A stretch of DNA of 64,000 nucleotides, taken from assembly GCF_027579695.1 (NCBI RefSeq), contig NC_083574.1:47268059-47332058 (forward strand). Direction: 5' to 3'. How positions within the stretch are numbered: position 1 is the stretch's first letter; each line of letters opens with the position of its first letter. This DNA comes from Neoarius graeffei. Taxonomy: Eukaryota; Chordata; Actinopteri; Siluriformes; Ariidae. Below, in pieces: positions 32,009 through 43,284 of this stretch. A model generated the notes under the pieces. It saw only the letters and a program-made list of their open reading frames with translations, was not told the DNA's origin and ran no database searches. The position numbers were made by a program, and so were the translations under genes.

Positions 32009-32059
32009 GCCGCCCCCGAATTCACGGAGGGAATTCGCACCCAAAAAAAAGGGCTTCAA

Positions 32060-32890
32060 TCAGTTCTCCTCTGGAAGCACAGGAAGACTGATCAGTCTTG
32101 CTACAGGCCGAACATACTTCTTGTCCTTCACTGACACCTCCGCTGATCTGATTCTCTTGTCAGCTCCTGGGAAAACTTGAACGACCTTTCCTACTGGCCA
32201 GAGAGCACGGGGCAGTTGATTGTCGACAATCATGACGACTTCACCTACTTGTAGCTCCGCCGTATCGGTCCGCCACTTCTGACGAGCCTGGAGCCCTGGA
32301 AGGTAGTGCGTAAGGAAGTGCTTCCAGAAGTGATCTGCTAATATTTGGCTGTGTTTCCATCTTCTTCGACCCAACATGTCTGGACCCTCATACACGACCT
32401 GGGGTAGGGAAGTATCCCGCCGTCCCATCAAGAGACAGTTGGGGGTGATTGGATCAGGATCAGCTATATCCGATGAGGTATACCCAAGGGGTTTGGAATT
32501 CAAGATTCCCTCGATTTCAACGAGGACGGTGCGTAGCACCTCTTCAGATACAGTCTGAGCCCCTATGGTGACACGGAGTGCTGCTTTGAGAGAACGGATC
32601 TCTCTCTCCCAGCAACCTCCAAAATGAGGAGCTGCTGGGGGGTTGAAGACGAATCTGATTTGCTCGCTGGCCAATTGGTCTTGGAGCTCCGGATGGAGAG
32701 CGGCAAAGGCCTGCCGGAGCTCTTTCTCTCCACCTCTGAAGTTTGTGCCCTGGTCGCACAAGAGCTCATAGGGTTTTCCTCGTCGCGCTATAAAGCGCCT
32801 CAGAGCCATCAAGAAGGTGTCACCATCCATATTACTGAGTAGATCTAGATGGACAGCACGGGTGGTCATACATTTGAAAGTATCCCCCAC
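32060..32890 (-). pseudogene. BEL/Pao integrase C-terminal part (frameshifted from pol)
   Basis: Integrase core (rve) plus the C-terminal DUF5641-like domain. Visible features are TTRAVHLDLL, the second catalytic Asp in LLCDQGTNFRGG, the Glu in GGCWEREIRSLKAAL, LNSKPLGYTSSD, NCLLMGRRD, and the tail VGEVVMIVDNQLPR and WPVGKVVQVFPG. The segment is in another frame from the pol ORF above; the shift falls at a G5 run at about 32887-32891. It could be a real mutation or an assembly error in a homopolymer. Confidence 0.9.
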
Positions 32891-35808
32891 CTCTTCTCGT
32901 TCCTACGACCAATCTTGATAACAAAGGGCCCGAAACAATCTACACCAGTAGAGTAGAAGGGGGGCTTGAAGATGCGTTGCCGCGATGGTGGAAGGTCAGC
33001 CATCCTTGGTGGGTTTGTACGTCCTCTCCATTTTCGACATGTGACACAGCTCTTCTGGTGTCGACGCACTGCCTCACGCCCATGCAATACCCAGTAGCGT
33101 CTTCGGATCTCGGTGAATACCCTCTCCGGCCCAGGATGACACAACTTCTCATCATAGTCCTGGATGATCAATTTGGTGAAAGGGTGCTTAGGGTCGAGGA
33201 CGATAGGGTGAACTTCATCTGAGGCAAGGTCAGTGCTGCGGCGTAACCGACCACCAACCCGTATCAGACCAGTAGCCTCATCTAGCTCCGGGGCGAGCGA
33301 CAGGAGACGGCTTGACTTTGCTACTGGCTTACCGGCTTTGAGCAGGGCAGTCTCATTAGGGAACGAGTCTCTTTGGGCCTGTTGCAGAACTTCTAGCTCA
33401 GCAGACTTGTAGGCATCCGCGGTGAGGGGAACGTTAGGGCTGGCCGCCCCGTGAAGCTGATGGGCAACAGCTTGCAGATAGTCACCTAAGGCGAGATGTT
33501 GCTCTGGATCTGGGAGCGGTGAGGCCACGGTTGCCAGGACCATTTCCGTTGCTATCGTAGCCCGTTTCAACTCGCACTCTGGTTCCTGAATTACGAAAGA
33601 TGGTTGGTCAGGCCACTGAGCAGGTTGTGACTTCAGGAATGTGGGACCATAAGCCCACCGATGGTCGTCACACATGACTTTAAGAGAGAGACCTCTGGTT
33701 ATATCGTCGGCTGGATTGTCCCCAGTTGGGACATAACGCCAGGAGGCAGATCCTGTCAACTCCTGAATCTCCGCTACACGCGTGCCCACGAAGACCTTGT
33801 AGCGGCAGGAATCTGACAGCAGCCAGGTGAGGACGGTCAAAGAGTCTGACCAGAGCGTGCTGGAGTTGATTGGGAGGGTCAGCTCTGTTAGTATGACCTT
33901 TAGGAGCTGTGCTCCAGTGAGAGCCGCACAAAGCTCGAGTCTTGGAATAGACTGCTGTTTACAAGGTGCCACCCGGGACCGTGCAGCAAGGAAGGAGATC
34001 TTGACTTCACCATCTGGATCCTCGGTTCTGATATATGCAACAGAACCATAAGCCTGTTCTGAGGCGTCACAGAACACATGGATGTCTCGTATGCTGCTTG
34101 AACGGTCCATTCTTGGTGTAGAGTAGCACCTGGGAAGTGTTATCTCAGGGAGATGTTCCAACTCTGCTTCCCAGGAATGCCAGGAGTCCAGTAGCTTTTC
34201 AGGCAACTGAGGATCGTCCCAGTCACGCTTCTTGTCCCATAAACGCTGCACCAGGACCTTAGCTCTCGTCGTGTATGGTACCAAGTATCCGAGGGGATCA
34301 TATTGGCTAGCTAGAACCTTGTATATGTTCCTCATGGTGACAACAGAATATTCCACCTTGCGGGTCTTGTACGAGAGCGTGTCTGACTTACAATTCCAGT
34401 GTAGGCCAAGGGCTGGCTCCTGTACATCTGTCTGGCCATGGCTACGCCACAGCTCACAGCTGGTGGACTTCACATCAGGGGGAAGGTGGCTGATGATAAA
34501 TGGGTCATTGCTGGCCCACTGCCTGAGCTCAAAGCCTCCTTCGGCCAAAAGATGTTGGAGTCTGTCCACAAGGGCTTTGGCTGCTTCTTGCGAGGTAAGG
34601 CTATGTAGACAGTTATCCACATAGAAGGACTGGTCGATGACAGCTCGAACTTCGTCCCCTGGTTCAGTGGTATCATGCACGTGCCTCTGTAAGGCATATG
34701 TCGCACAACAAGGGCTACAGGTTGTGCCGAAAGGGAGTACCTGCCACTCGTAAACATCTGGTGCACGGTCACGATTCAGGTCCCTCCAAAGGAACCGCAG
34801 CAGTGGTCTGTCAGAGGGGAGCAGCCGTACCTGGTGGAACATGGCACGTATGTCACTGCTGAAGGCGATTGCATGTTGTCGGAAGCGCAGCAGTACAGCC
34901 AACAGAGAGGAGCCTAGAGCAGGGCCAGGAAGTAGAAAATCATTCAGGTTAAGGCCTTGGTACTGGAAGGAGCAGTTATAGACCACCCGGTTCTTTCCAT
35001 TGTGCTGGACTATATGGTGTGGTATATACCATGCCTCCTCGGTGCCTTCGATCTGATGTGGCTCCAGCTTTACAGCATATCCTGTTTCCTCTAGCTTGTG
35101 AATCTCTGCTTGGTATGCTGCAGCTTGCTCCGGAGATTTTGCCAACCGGCGCTCGATACCCTTCAGGTGCGGCAGCACAGCCTCTGGTGAGGCATGTAAT
35201 CGGGGCATGTTCTTAACTCTGAGGAGGGGTGTGGCGTACCGTTTCACACCACAGATATCCACTCTCTCGGTCTGCTCTTGGAGCAGAGTCATGGCTTCTT
35301 GATCTTGACGTGACCTAACGACCACCTTCTCGTTGCGATAAGGAATCACGTCTAACTGCCACAGTTTCTCAACACATGAGAACAGATCAGGTGTAGAAGC
35401 TGCTGTTGTGAAGAGGCACTGTGGTGCTCCATGACTGAGGTTGATGTCTTGTGCTGGTCCTTGCAACGTCCATCCTAAGCGTGTCCTCACGGCGGCAGGT
35501 CCCCCTGGAGGGCCTAGTCGTACGGGCTCTATCGGCGTGATAAGGTGAGTGTAGTCAGAGCCAATCAATAACATAGGGTGTACTTGATTCAAGGACTGGA
35601 GGGGCAGCCCAGCCAGGTGCTTGTATCTTTGCTGGAGGGTGCTCACAGGATGGGTGTGTTCAGCTAGTCCTAGCTGCTCAGCAGAGAATGCGTTCTGTAT
35701 CTCATACCTCTTCTTGGGCTCTGAAGCTGGGGATATAGTGAACGATATGGCCGCCCCATGGAGGACCTGTAGCTCCTGTCTGACTGTGCGGAGGGCCAAC
35801 TTCTCTGG
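32866..35808 (-). pseudogene. BEL/Pao pol: protease end, RT, RNase H, integrase N-part
   Basis: This frame is continuous with gag except for one stop (35809-35811). It contains peptidase A17/retropepsin-adjacent sequence (IGSDYTHLI, RTRLGWTLQGP), RT (YNCSFQYQGLNLNDFLLPGP, SDIRAMFHQVRL, VLPFGTTCSPCCATYAL and the active site SFYVDNCL), RNase H (HVFCDASEQAYGSVAYIR), and the integrase zinc-binding region (EIRRRYWVLHGREAVRRHQK, SCVTCRKWRGR) with the first catalytic Asp (TGVDCFGPF). It ends in a frameshift just inside the integrase core. About 980 codons. Confidence 0.93.
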
Positions 35809-37677
35809 TTAGCCTACAAGGCCTAGTTTCTGTACTGCAGAATGGAGGAGAATCGTCCTCTCCGAACCATCATCTAGGACAGCGTAAGCCTCCATGGATT
35901 GGTTCCCGTTCCTAATGATGACTTTACTGATCTTCAGTAGCACCTTACAGTCATATGTGGGGCGGTCGACATACAAAACTTTGTTAACCGTATTTGCGAG
36001 GCAGCTCTCTGCTCGGACTTCTGCTGGGGGTTGAGCCTCATGCTCTGCTCTATCGTTAACCTCATGCAGAACAAGCAGATGTCTCCTGTTGCACGTCTTG
36101 CAGGGCGCCTTCAGAGTGCATTTAGCAGCTTGGTGGCCACGGCCACAACGCCAACACCGGTTATTGCCCTTTATCCATGACACCTTCTGTTCTTTGCTAA
36201 GTTGCTTGAAGTTAGCGCAGCTATTAAGAAAGTGTTTGTCATTGTCACAATATGGACAGTAGGCCTTTCCCTTCTGCTCCTTGGTGGCTTTACTGGCTGA
36301 AGGCTCAACTGCCGAGGACGCTACCGATGTACTGGGCTTGGAGGTGGATTCCGTACCCAGGAGAACAGTCGTGGTCTTATTACCGTGGTTGAACTCTCGC
36401 TTCTGATCTCTCTTCCTGTTATAGGGCTCTTCATTCTTACCACGGGGCTTCCCGTTGTCATCTTGGATTTCGAGCTCATATTCAAGCCACTCAGCGAAGT
36501 CGACCAGGGTAGGGATTTCCACTCTCCTGGGATGGATGTACCTCTTAAAACTGTAGGTAAGGTCATAAGGTAGCTTACTTAGTAGCCTTGACACATGGGA
36601 ACCACATAGTAGTTCTACATCGCCTCCTCTCCCCAGCTGTTCCAGCATGCCTACTAGGGAGCGTACTTGTAGAGCGAACATGCTGAAGGACTTCACATCA
36701 CCAGTACGGATACTTGGGCCATCCATCATCTCTGATATCCGCTGTAGGGCCAGTTTGTGTGGTTGCCCATACATCTTGGTGAGAGCCAGCATAGTATCTG
36801 TGTATGGGTGCCTGGAGTTAAGATATGAATCTGCCACGAGAAGGGCCTCCTCACATTTGAGGTGGTCAGTGAGGATCTGGTATTTATATCTCTCTGTGGC
36901 GTCATCTGGCAGAAGATTCTCCAGTGCCGTCTTCATCCTGGAAAACTGTCTTGAGTCAGGTGAAGTCATGCACGGTATAGTTGCTTTGGGCCCTCTGTAT
37001 GTGCTCTCACATGTAGGCGACATATCCATACGACGAGAACGAGAGAAGGGGTAACCGGGTTCTGTGGCGAAAGCGCCATTGCCTCTTGTGCCGTAGTCTG
37101 TATGTAAGGAATGTGTTTCCCTTCTCTGACCATACCGGTCTCCACCAGTGATGCTAGAACGGAGAGCGTAGCTTTCTCTTGGATGCTGTGAGGATTGGAG
37201 AGGGGTGTGGTCACTTGCTACACTGTAGTGGCGGTCGAGATGATGATTGTAGGAATGTTCATACTCAGAACCAGGCGCTTCTGTCCGGCGGGATGTTGGG
37301 TGGCTGTACACCTCAGACTTCGGCAGCAGAGACGGTTGTGATAACACTGGGGTGGTATGAGGGCGTGGAGATCTTAGCTCACTCATGAGGTCCTCAAACT
37401 GTTGCTGGAGAGTGACATTTTGTTGCCTGACTTCTTGTACGGCAGCAACTAACTCAGACATCGCGTTGTTCTGATTACTCAGAGTGATGTGGGTTTCGTG
37501 GGTTTGCTGACGCGTGGTGTGTATCTTAGACAACAGGCGGTTCTTCTCTGTGTCACCCATGTAGTTCTGCATCAGTTCTCTGGCTTGAGGAAGAATGGGA
37601 TGGTTTACTGGCTCGATTTGGCTTGCTGGTGATGCAGATCTGGAGTTGGGTTGTGACTCAGGATATTCCATCTTCAA
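35809..37677 (-). CDS. BEL/Pao gag and protease start, ending in an in-frame TAA
   Basis: ATG at 37677 starts MKMEYPESQPNSRSASPASQ. Residues about 50-110 form a Gln-rich coiled coil (TTRQQTHETHITLSNQNNAM), and about 220-400 is a DUF1759-like capsid region (FSRMKTALENLLPDDATERY, ILTDHLKCEEALLVADSYLN, SFKRYIHPRRVEIPTLVDFA). Next come Cys/His knuckles (CPYCDNDKHFLNSC, CWRCGRGHQAAKC, CKTCNRRHLLVLHE) and the protease active site AYAVLDDGSERTIL. The frame stops at TAA (35809-35811) 20-odd residues later and continues in the same frame as pol. Either a disabling mutation or a gag-pol readthrough site. Confidence 0.92.
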   Translation of the reverse strand: MKMEYPESQPNSRSASPASQIEPVNHPILPQARELMQNYMGDTEKNRLLSKIHTTRQQTHETHITLSNQNNAMSELVAAVQEVRQQNVTLQQQFEDLMSELRSPRPHTTPVLSQPSLLPKSEVYSHPTSRRTEAPGSEYEHSYNHHLDRHYSVASDHTPLQSSQHPRESYALRSSITGGDRYGQRRETHSLHTDYGTRGNGAFATEPGYPFSRSRRMDMSPTCESTYRGPKATIPCMTSPDSRQFSRMKTALENLLPDDATERYKYQILTDHLKCEEALLVADSYLNSRHPYTDTMLALTKMYGQPHKLALQRISEMMDGPSIRTGDVKSFSMFALQVRSLVGMLEQLGRGGDVELLCGSHVSRLLSKLPYDLTYSFKRYIHPRRVEIPTLVDFAEWLEYELEIQDDNGKPRGKNEEPYNRKRDQKREFNHGNKTTTVLLGTESTSKPSTSVASSAVEPSASKATKEQKGKAYCPYCDNDKHFLNSCANFKQLSKEQKVSWIKGNNRCWRCGRGHQAAKCTLKAPCKTCNRRHLLVLHEVNDRAEHEAQPPAEVRAESCLANTVNKVLYVDRPTYDCKVLLKISKVIIRNGNQSMEAYAVLDDGSERTILLHSAVQKLGLVG

Positions 37678-37693
37678 ACAGCTATCTGCTTTA

Positions 37694-37710
37694 TCCGGCT
37701 CGAAGGACCA
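37694..37710 (-). promoter_or_regulatory. Primer-binding site complementary to tRNA-Tyr
   Basis: Four bases after the 5' LTR the minus strand reads TGGTCCTTCGAGCCGGA. This pairs with the 3' end of vertebrate tRNA-Tyr (…TCCGGCTCGAAGGACCA), 17 bases without mismatch, as recalled from the tRNA family. It marks where minus-strand DNA synthesis starts. Confidence 0.85.
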
Positions 37711-37714
37711 AAAT

Positions 37715-38112
37715 TGTTGATGGGTATTAATGTAAGCTGGTTTGGATTGTTCAGACGCTGTTGAGAGTCGATCAGGACTCTTAATATGGAGTTCAACATA
37801 AAGGGATCCAACTTTCTTTCAAATAAATGTCCTTTAATCTTCCCATACAATTGCAATGTCACTGGTATTTGTATACTGTCTGTTTGTCTGTGGTGGTGTG
37901 TGTGTGGTTTTAGAGACGCACACTTCGTGGAGGAACAAACAAAATGATAGAACACAAATTGACTATAAACTTAAAGTCCTAGTTGCATCTTCGAGCCGCG
38001 CTGCAGTTTTTGCTCTCTCCTCGCGCTATGAACTAGCACTATTAACTCGCGCTGCCGCTTAGTCCATGCCTTAAAGGTACAGTGTCTTAAAGGAAAGTGG
38101 CCCTTTTTAACA
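37715..38112 (-). repeat. 5' LTR of the BEL/Pao retrotransposon (398 bp)
   Basis: Same sequence and length as 31611-32008 by eye. It is followed by CCTAG (38113-38117), matching the other flank. Transcription would start in this LTR toward lower coordinates. Confidence 0.95.
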
Positions 38113-38204
38113 CCTAGCGCAATTCATCCTACACGATGTTCATCATTTTTAGAGGAGGCTGAGCCTCCCTCGTTGTCTTAGAGCAATCGCCCGTGGTGAG
38201 GAGA

Positions 38205-38340
38205 CATTTAGTTAACATTTATGGAAGGAGACTTCCATGTCAGTGCTTTGTAATGGACAATTTTCTGCAACAGGAAAGTTTTCAGAACAGGGGCTTTATG
38301 CTTTCTGGTGTCTTGTTAACATAACTTGATAACTGTTTGT
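38205..38340. repeat. Dispersed interspersed repeat, partial copy 3
   Basis: It shares 'ggagacttccatgtcagtgc', 'tttgtaatggacaattt' and 'cttgttaacat' type blocks with 3676-3960 and 26905-27405. A (GTTT)n microsatellite follows at 38334-38371. Confidence 0.4.
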
Positions 38341-38565
38341 TTGTTTGTTTGTTTGTTTGTTTGTTTGTTTTTGTAGTAGTAGTAGCCCTGAAAAGACTCG
38401 TTCAAAAATGTTAAATAAACATCCTAATTAAAAGACTGCAGTATTAATTATATATGTTTTAGTGCCCTCCATGATTATTGCCCCCCCCGTAAAAATTAGT
38501 AAAAAGGGTTAGAAAAAAAATCCACCTTTTGGTGAAGTATCTTCATCTCACACTGAAAAAAAGAA

Positions 38566-39669
38566 TTTAGAATAAGAGTGCTCTAAGAGCACAATATCCT
38601 GCGCTGGCAACTATGCCATAACTCTGGTAAAATGCGACTTAATTGAACGAAATTGCGATATGTGTATTACCAACATATAACAAAGAATCCTGTCAAGTTT
38701 CATGAAATTCCTCCAAACATTGTGAGAAGAGTTGATTTCAGAAAGTGAGTACCCTTCCTGGGACAGATGGACGGATGGACATCGCCACGACATAATCTCT
38801 CTTCGGGCCTTTCGGCCAGAGAGGGATAATAACTGTGAGGGAAGTCAATTTCAGAAAGCAAGCACACCTTGATGAAATTGTCAAAGTACAAGTTTGCTAA
38901 TAATCAAGGGTATAACTCTGGTAAAATTTGCCCAAATTAAGCGAAATTTCAATATGTGTATAACTGTCATATAACAAAGCCTTTTACCAAGTTTTGTGAA
39001 ATTCCTCCACAAACTGTGAGAGGAGTTGATTTCAGAAGAACGTACACCCTCATGAAATCGTCAAAGTACAAGTTATTTAATCAAGGGTCAAAACTCTGGT
39101 AAAATTTTCACAAACGAAATTAAATCACAATATGCATATTACTGTCATATAACAAGGCATTCTGCCAAGCTTCGAGAAATGCGTCCAAAAATTGTGAGAG
39201 GAGTTGATGTCAGAAGGCAAGCACACCTTCATGAAATTGTGAAAGTGCAAGGTTGTTAATCAAGGGCTGTAATTCTGGTAAAATGTGACCGAATTGAGCA
39301 AAATTACAGTATGCGTAGTATCAATATGTACCAATGCCTCTTGTCAAGTTTGGTGAAATTCCTCCACAAATTGTGAGAGGAGTTGATTTCAGAAGGAAAA
39401 CACACTCATGAAATTGTCAAAGTATATATTTTTTTAATCAAGGGCTGTAACTCTAGTAAAATGTGACCGAATTGAATGAAATTACAATATGCGTAGTAGC
39501 AACATATAACAAAGAATCCTGCCAAGTTTCGTGAAATTCCTCCAAAAATTACGAGAGGAGTTGATTTCAGAAGGTGAGCACCCTTCCCGGGACAGACGGA
39601 CAGACAGACGGACAGACATCACCACGACATAATTCCCCTTCGGGCCTTTTGGCCAGCGGGGGATAAAAA
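38566..39669. mobile_element. Tandem-repeat element with terminal ggccttttggcc hairpins
   Basis: The unit 'aactctggtaaaatgygacc' recurs at about 38914, 39092, 39271 and 39449 (period about 178 bp), with an extra unit near 38620. Each unit also has 'catataacaaagaatcctg', 'ttcgtgaaattcctcc' and 'gagaggagttgatttcagaa'. The segments 'cttcgggcctttcggccaga' (about 38802) and 'ccccttcgggccttttggcc' (about 39636) close blocks with a hairpin and 'gggataa'. Its limits are set by comparison with the other inverted repeat of the host Tc1. No coding sequence was seen. Confidence 0.65.
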
Positions 39670-39898
39670 TCCAATTTTCAATTGAAAGAAGTTTATTCAG
39701 AGCAAAACAAATCCCTCATCAAGAAATAATTATTTTCAACAAAAACACATGCCACTATCATTGGCACCCCAGCATTTAATACTTTGTACAACCTCCCTTT
39801 GCCAGTAAAACAGCACTGAGTCTCCTATAACATTTTATAAGGTTGGAGATACAGAGCAGAGCATCTTAGACTATTCCTTTTTACACAATCTCTCCAGA

Positions 39899-40498
<600 letters not shown>

Positions 40499-40711
40499 AA
40501 GGTCTGATGGTGGTTTTGGAGACTTGGAAACCCCAAGACTTTACTTTTTGCTGTTATTCACCAAAAGTGATCATTGGGGATTTTTTTTTTTTTTTGCCTC
40601 TCTTACCATCATCCTAACTGTACATGGGGGCAAAATAAACTTGGGTCCTCTTCCAGGCAAGTTTGTAACAGTTCCAGGTGGTGTCCACTTTTTTTTATTA
40701 TTGCCCTAATA

Positions 40712-41613
40712 CAGGGCTTTTCAAAGTGTGGGGCGCGCCTTCCCTAGGGGGCGCCAGAGTTCTTCGGGGGGGGGGGGGCGCAACGTGAGGAAAAATAAAC
40801 CAGAATAAGTTACTATTGCGGACATTTAGCGAACTTCAGCTAGCCTTTGCCAGAGACAAAATGGATCGATTTTTAGTGCCTAAAGCTACAGTGAAAGAGG
40901 AGACAGAGTCTGGGCCAAGCATAAAAAGAAGGAAGTATGACCACGATTATTTAAAGTTTGGATTTTCATGGACTGAATCTGAAGATGCTCCACTGCCACA
41001 GTGTGTTGTCTGCCAAGAGGTGCTAGCTAACAATGCTATGAGATGTTTAAAATGTGTAAAACAAGATCTCATCTCATTATCTCTAGCCGCTTTATCCTGT
41101 TCTACAGGGTCGCAGGCAAGCTGGAGCCTATCCCAGCTGACTACAGGCGAAAGGCGGGGTACACCCTGGACAAGTCGCCAGGTCATCACAGGGCTGACAC
41201 ATAGACACAGACAACCATTCACACTCACATTCACACCTACGGTCAATTTAGAGTCACCAGTTAACCTAACCTGCATGTCTTTGGACTGTGGGGGAAACCG
41301 GAGCACCCGGAGGAAACCCACACGGACACGGGGAGAACATGCAAACTCCACACAGAAAGGCCCTCGCCAGCCATGGGGCTCGAACCCGGACCTTCTTGCT
41401 GTGAGGCGACAGCGCTAACCACTACACCACCGTGCCGCCCTGTTTAAAATGTGTAAAAGAAAAAAATGTGTACAACAACCATTTTTTTTTAAATACGAAT
41501 AGAACATTAAGTATAGCAACAACAAAACTTGGGGGGGGGGGGGGGGGGGGGGGGGCTGTTGTTTATTTGCTCTCTGAGGGGGGGCTGACTCTCCCACACT
41601 TTGAAAACCCCTG
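40712..41613 (+). mobile_element. BED-finger hAT derivative, with nested V-SINE
   Basis: The ends CAGGGCTTTTCAAAGTGTG and (inverted) CAGGGGTTTTCAAAGTGTG are Charlie-like. CCCTAATA is duplicated at 40704-40711 and 41614-41621. It carries only the beginning of the transposase gene: a frame reading MDRFLVPKATVKEETESGPS, YLKFGFSWTESEDAPLPQCV then a cut at ANNAM. A poly-G run lies at about 41530-41555. It is the deleted relative of 52532-54238. Confidence 0.88.
41062..41440 (-). mobile_element. V-SINE copy, minus strand
   Basis: The perfect 18-bp duplication TGTTTAAAATGTGTAAAA flanks it (41044-41061 and 41441-41458). It is nested in the hAT element inside the Tc1. Confidence 0.95.
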
Positions 41614-42385
41614 CCCTAATAGTAGAAATGAGCATTTTCAGGCAAGTAGCTATTTTTTTTTTTATAACCGTTCCCCAACTTATGAAGGTCAACACGCTTC
41701 TCCCTCATTTGGTTTGTGTGTTCTTTTATCTTTCCCATGTTGATGGATGACTAATGGAATTTGGCCTCTGTGTCACCTCATATTTGTACCCCAGTTAATC
41801 AGGAAGTCACGGATTACAGCTTGAAAGTTCCTACACACTCCAATCAACTCAAAAATGTACAATTTAAATGGGAAACATGCTTCAGTTACATTGTGTTCAC
41901 TATAATTTCCAGGGATGTTAATAATAGTGGCACATGTGTTTTTGGTAAAAAGAATTATTTATTGACGAGGGATTTGGTTTTTCTCTGAATAAAGTTTTTT
42001 CAATTAAAGGTTGGACTTTTCTCATTTTTTTCAGTGTGAGATGAAGCGACTTCACCAAAAGGTGGATTTTTTTTTCTAAACCTTTTTACTAATCTTTACA
42101 AGGGGTGCCAATCATTTTGGAGGGCACTGTAAACATATTTTATATGTTTTTCTTTCTCAAATAACAACACAAATCCAGTCCCTGTGAATCAGCTAAAATA
42201 ATAATCCAGTATTGATAATCCAGAACTAGCACATTAATATAAACCTGCGAAATCTGAATTACACCTGGCATTATTGTCAGATCTGCTTTTATAGAAAGTT
42301 AATCAACACCTTCTGACGAATTGGAATTTGAGAATTCCAATAGCATTGTGGTATAACCAATTTTGTGCTCTGATTCAATGGGTGG

Positions 42386-42757
42386 GGGCGGCACGGTGGT
42401 GTAGTGGTTAGCGCTGTCGCCTCACAGCAAGAAGGTCCGGGTTCGAGCCCCGTGGCCGGCGAGGGCCTTTCTGTGCGGAGTTTGCATGTTCTCCCCGTGT
42501 CCGCATGGGTTTCCTCCGGGTGCTCCGGTTTCCCCCACAGTCCAAAGACATGCAGGTTAGGTTAACTGGTGACTCTAAATTGACCGTAGGTGTGAATGTG
42601 AATGGTTGTCTGTGTCTATGTGTCAGCCCTGCGATGACCTGGCGACTTGTCCAGGGTGTACCCCGCCTTTCGCCAGTAGTCAGCTGGGATAGGCTCCAGC
42701 TTGCCTGCGACCCTGTAGAACAGGATAAAGCGGCTACAGATAATGAGATGAGATGAG
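42386..42757 (+). mobile_element. V-SINE copy, plus strand
   Basis: It is flanked by the duplication ATTCAATGGGTGG (42373-42385 and 42758-42770). Confidence 0.95.
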
Positions 42758-42950
42758 ATTCAATGGGTGGAACAGTGACTACAATGCTACAGCCCAGGTG
42801 ACATTAAGAGGAAGGAAAGGTGAAAGGTCAGACAGCTGAACAGGGTCAGGATATGGAAAAATGACCCACACCTATCAACTGTCCAGGACAAACAATGAGA
42901 TACAAAGGTTTATACAGGTAATGTGCAGATACACAAATGCACCAGCTCTA

Positions 42951-43284
42951 TCCATTTTCTATACTGCTTATCCATCAGGGTCATGGGGGAAGCTGGAGCC
43001 AATCCCAGCTGACTTCTACCAAGAGGCAGGGTAACACCCTGAGCAGGTCACCGATTTATCACAGGGCTAACACAGATATGAACAACCATTCACACTCACA
43101 CCTATGAGCAATTTAGAGTGGCAAGTTAACCTAATCCACATCTTTGGACTGTGGGAGGAAACCCACACAGGCAAATAGAACATGCAAACTCCACACACAA
43201 AGGCCCCAGTCAGCCACAAGGTTCGAACCCAGAACCTTCTTGCTGTGAGACAACAGTGCTAACCACTACACCACCATGCTGCCC
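42951..43284 (-). mobile_element. Old, diverged V-SINE copy, minus strand
   Basis: The same layout as the other copies is visible (ctggagccaatcccagctga, atctttggactgtgggagga, gttcgaacccagaaccttct, actacaccaccatgctgccc), but with many more substitutions and small deletions. This is an older subfamily. Confidence 0.88.

Larger units (their letters stand above)
31611..38112 (-). mobile_element. Full-length BEL/Pao LTR retrotransposon, very young
   Basis: The order on the minus strand is 5' LTR (38112-37715), a primer-binding site for tRNA-Tyr (37710-37694), gag, protease, RT, RNase H, integrase, a G-rich polypurine tract (about 32012-32020), and 3' LTR. Both LTRs appear identical, the CCTAG duplication is intact, and only two breaks were seen in the coding frame. 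No envelope-like ORF is present between integrase and LTR. It is inserted in the hAT element. Confidence 0.95.
29897..38195 (-). mobile_element. hAT transposon (about 8.3 kb with insertion) hosting a BEL/Pao element
   Basis: GTGAGGAG is duplicated exactly at 29889-29896 and 38196-38203. The ends CAGTGGCCGCTGGT and (inverted right end) CACGGGCGATTGCT are weak inverted repeats, and both are followed inward by an 'aggggaggct' block. The minus strand carries the start of a zf-TTF hAT transposase at 30543-30746, and three 106-116 bp tandem repeats lie at 31100-31436. The retrotransposon at 31611-38112 accounts for most of the length; without it about 1.8 kb remain. Confidence 0.72.

Noticed and set aside
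36647-37054. Plus-strand ORFs opposite the BEL/Pao gag and pol
   Set aside because: They are antisense shadows of a long, domain-rich minus-strand polyprotein.
38914-39630. Regular repeats that could suggest a CRISPR-like array
   Set aside because: The units are about 178 bp with no short repeat-spacer pattern, and the genome is that of a fish.
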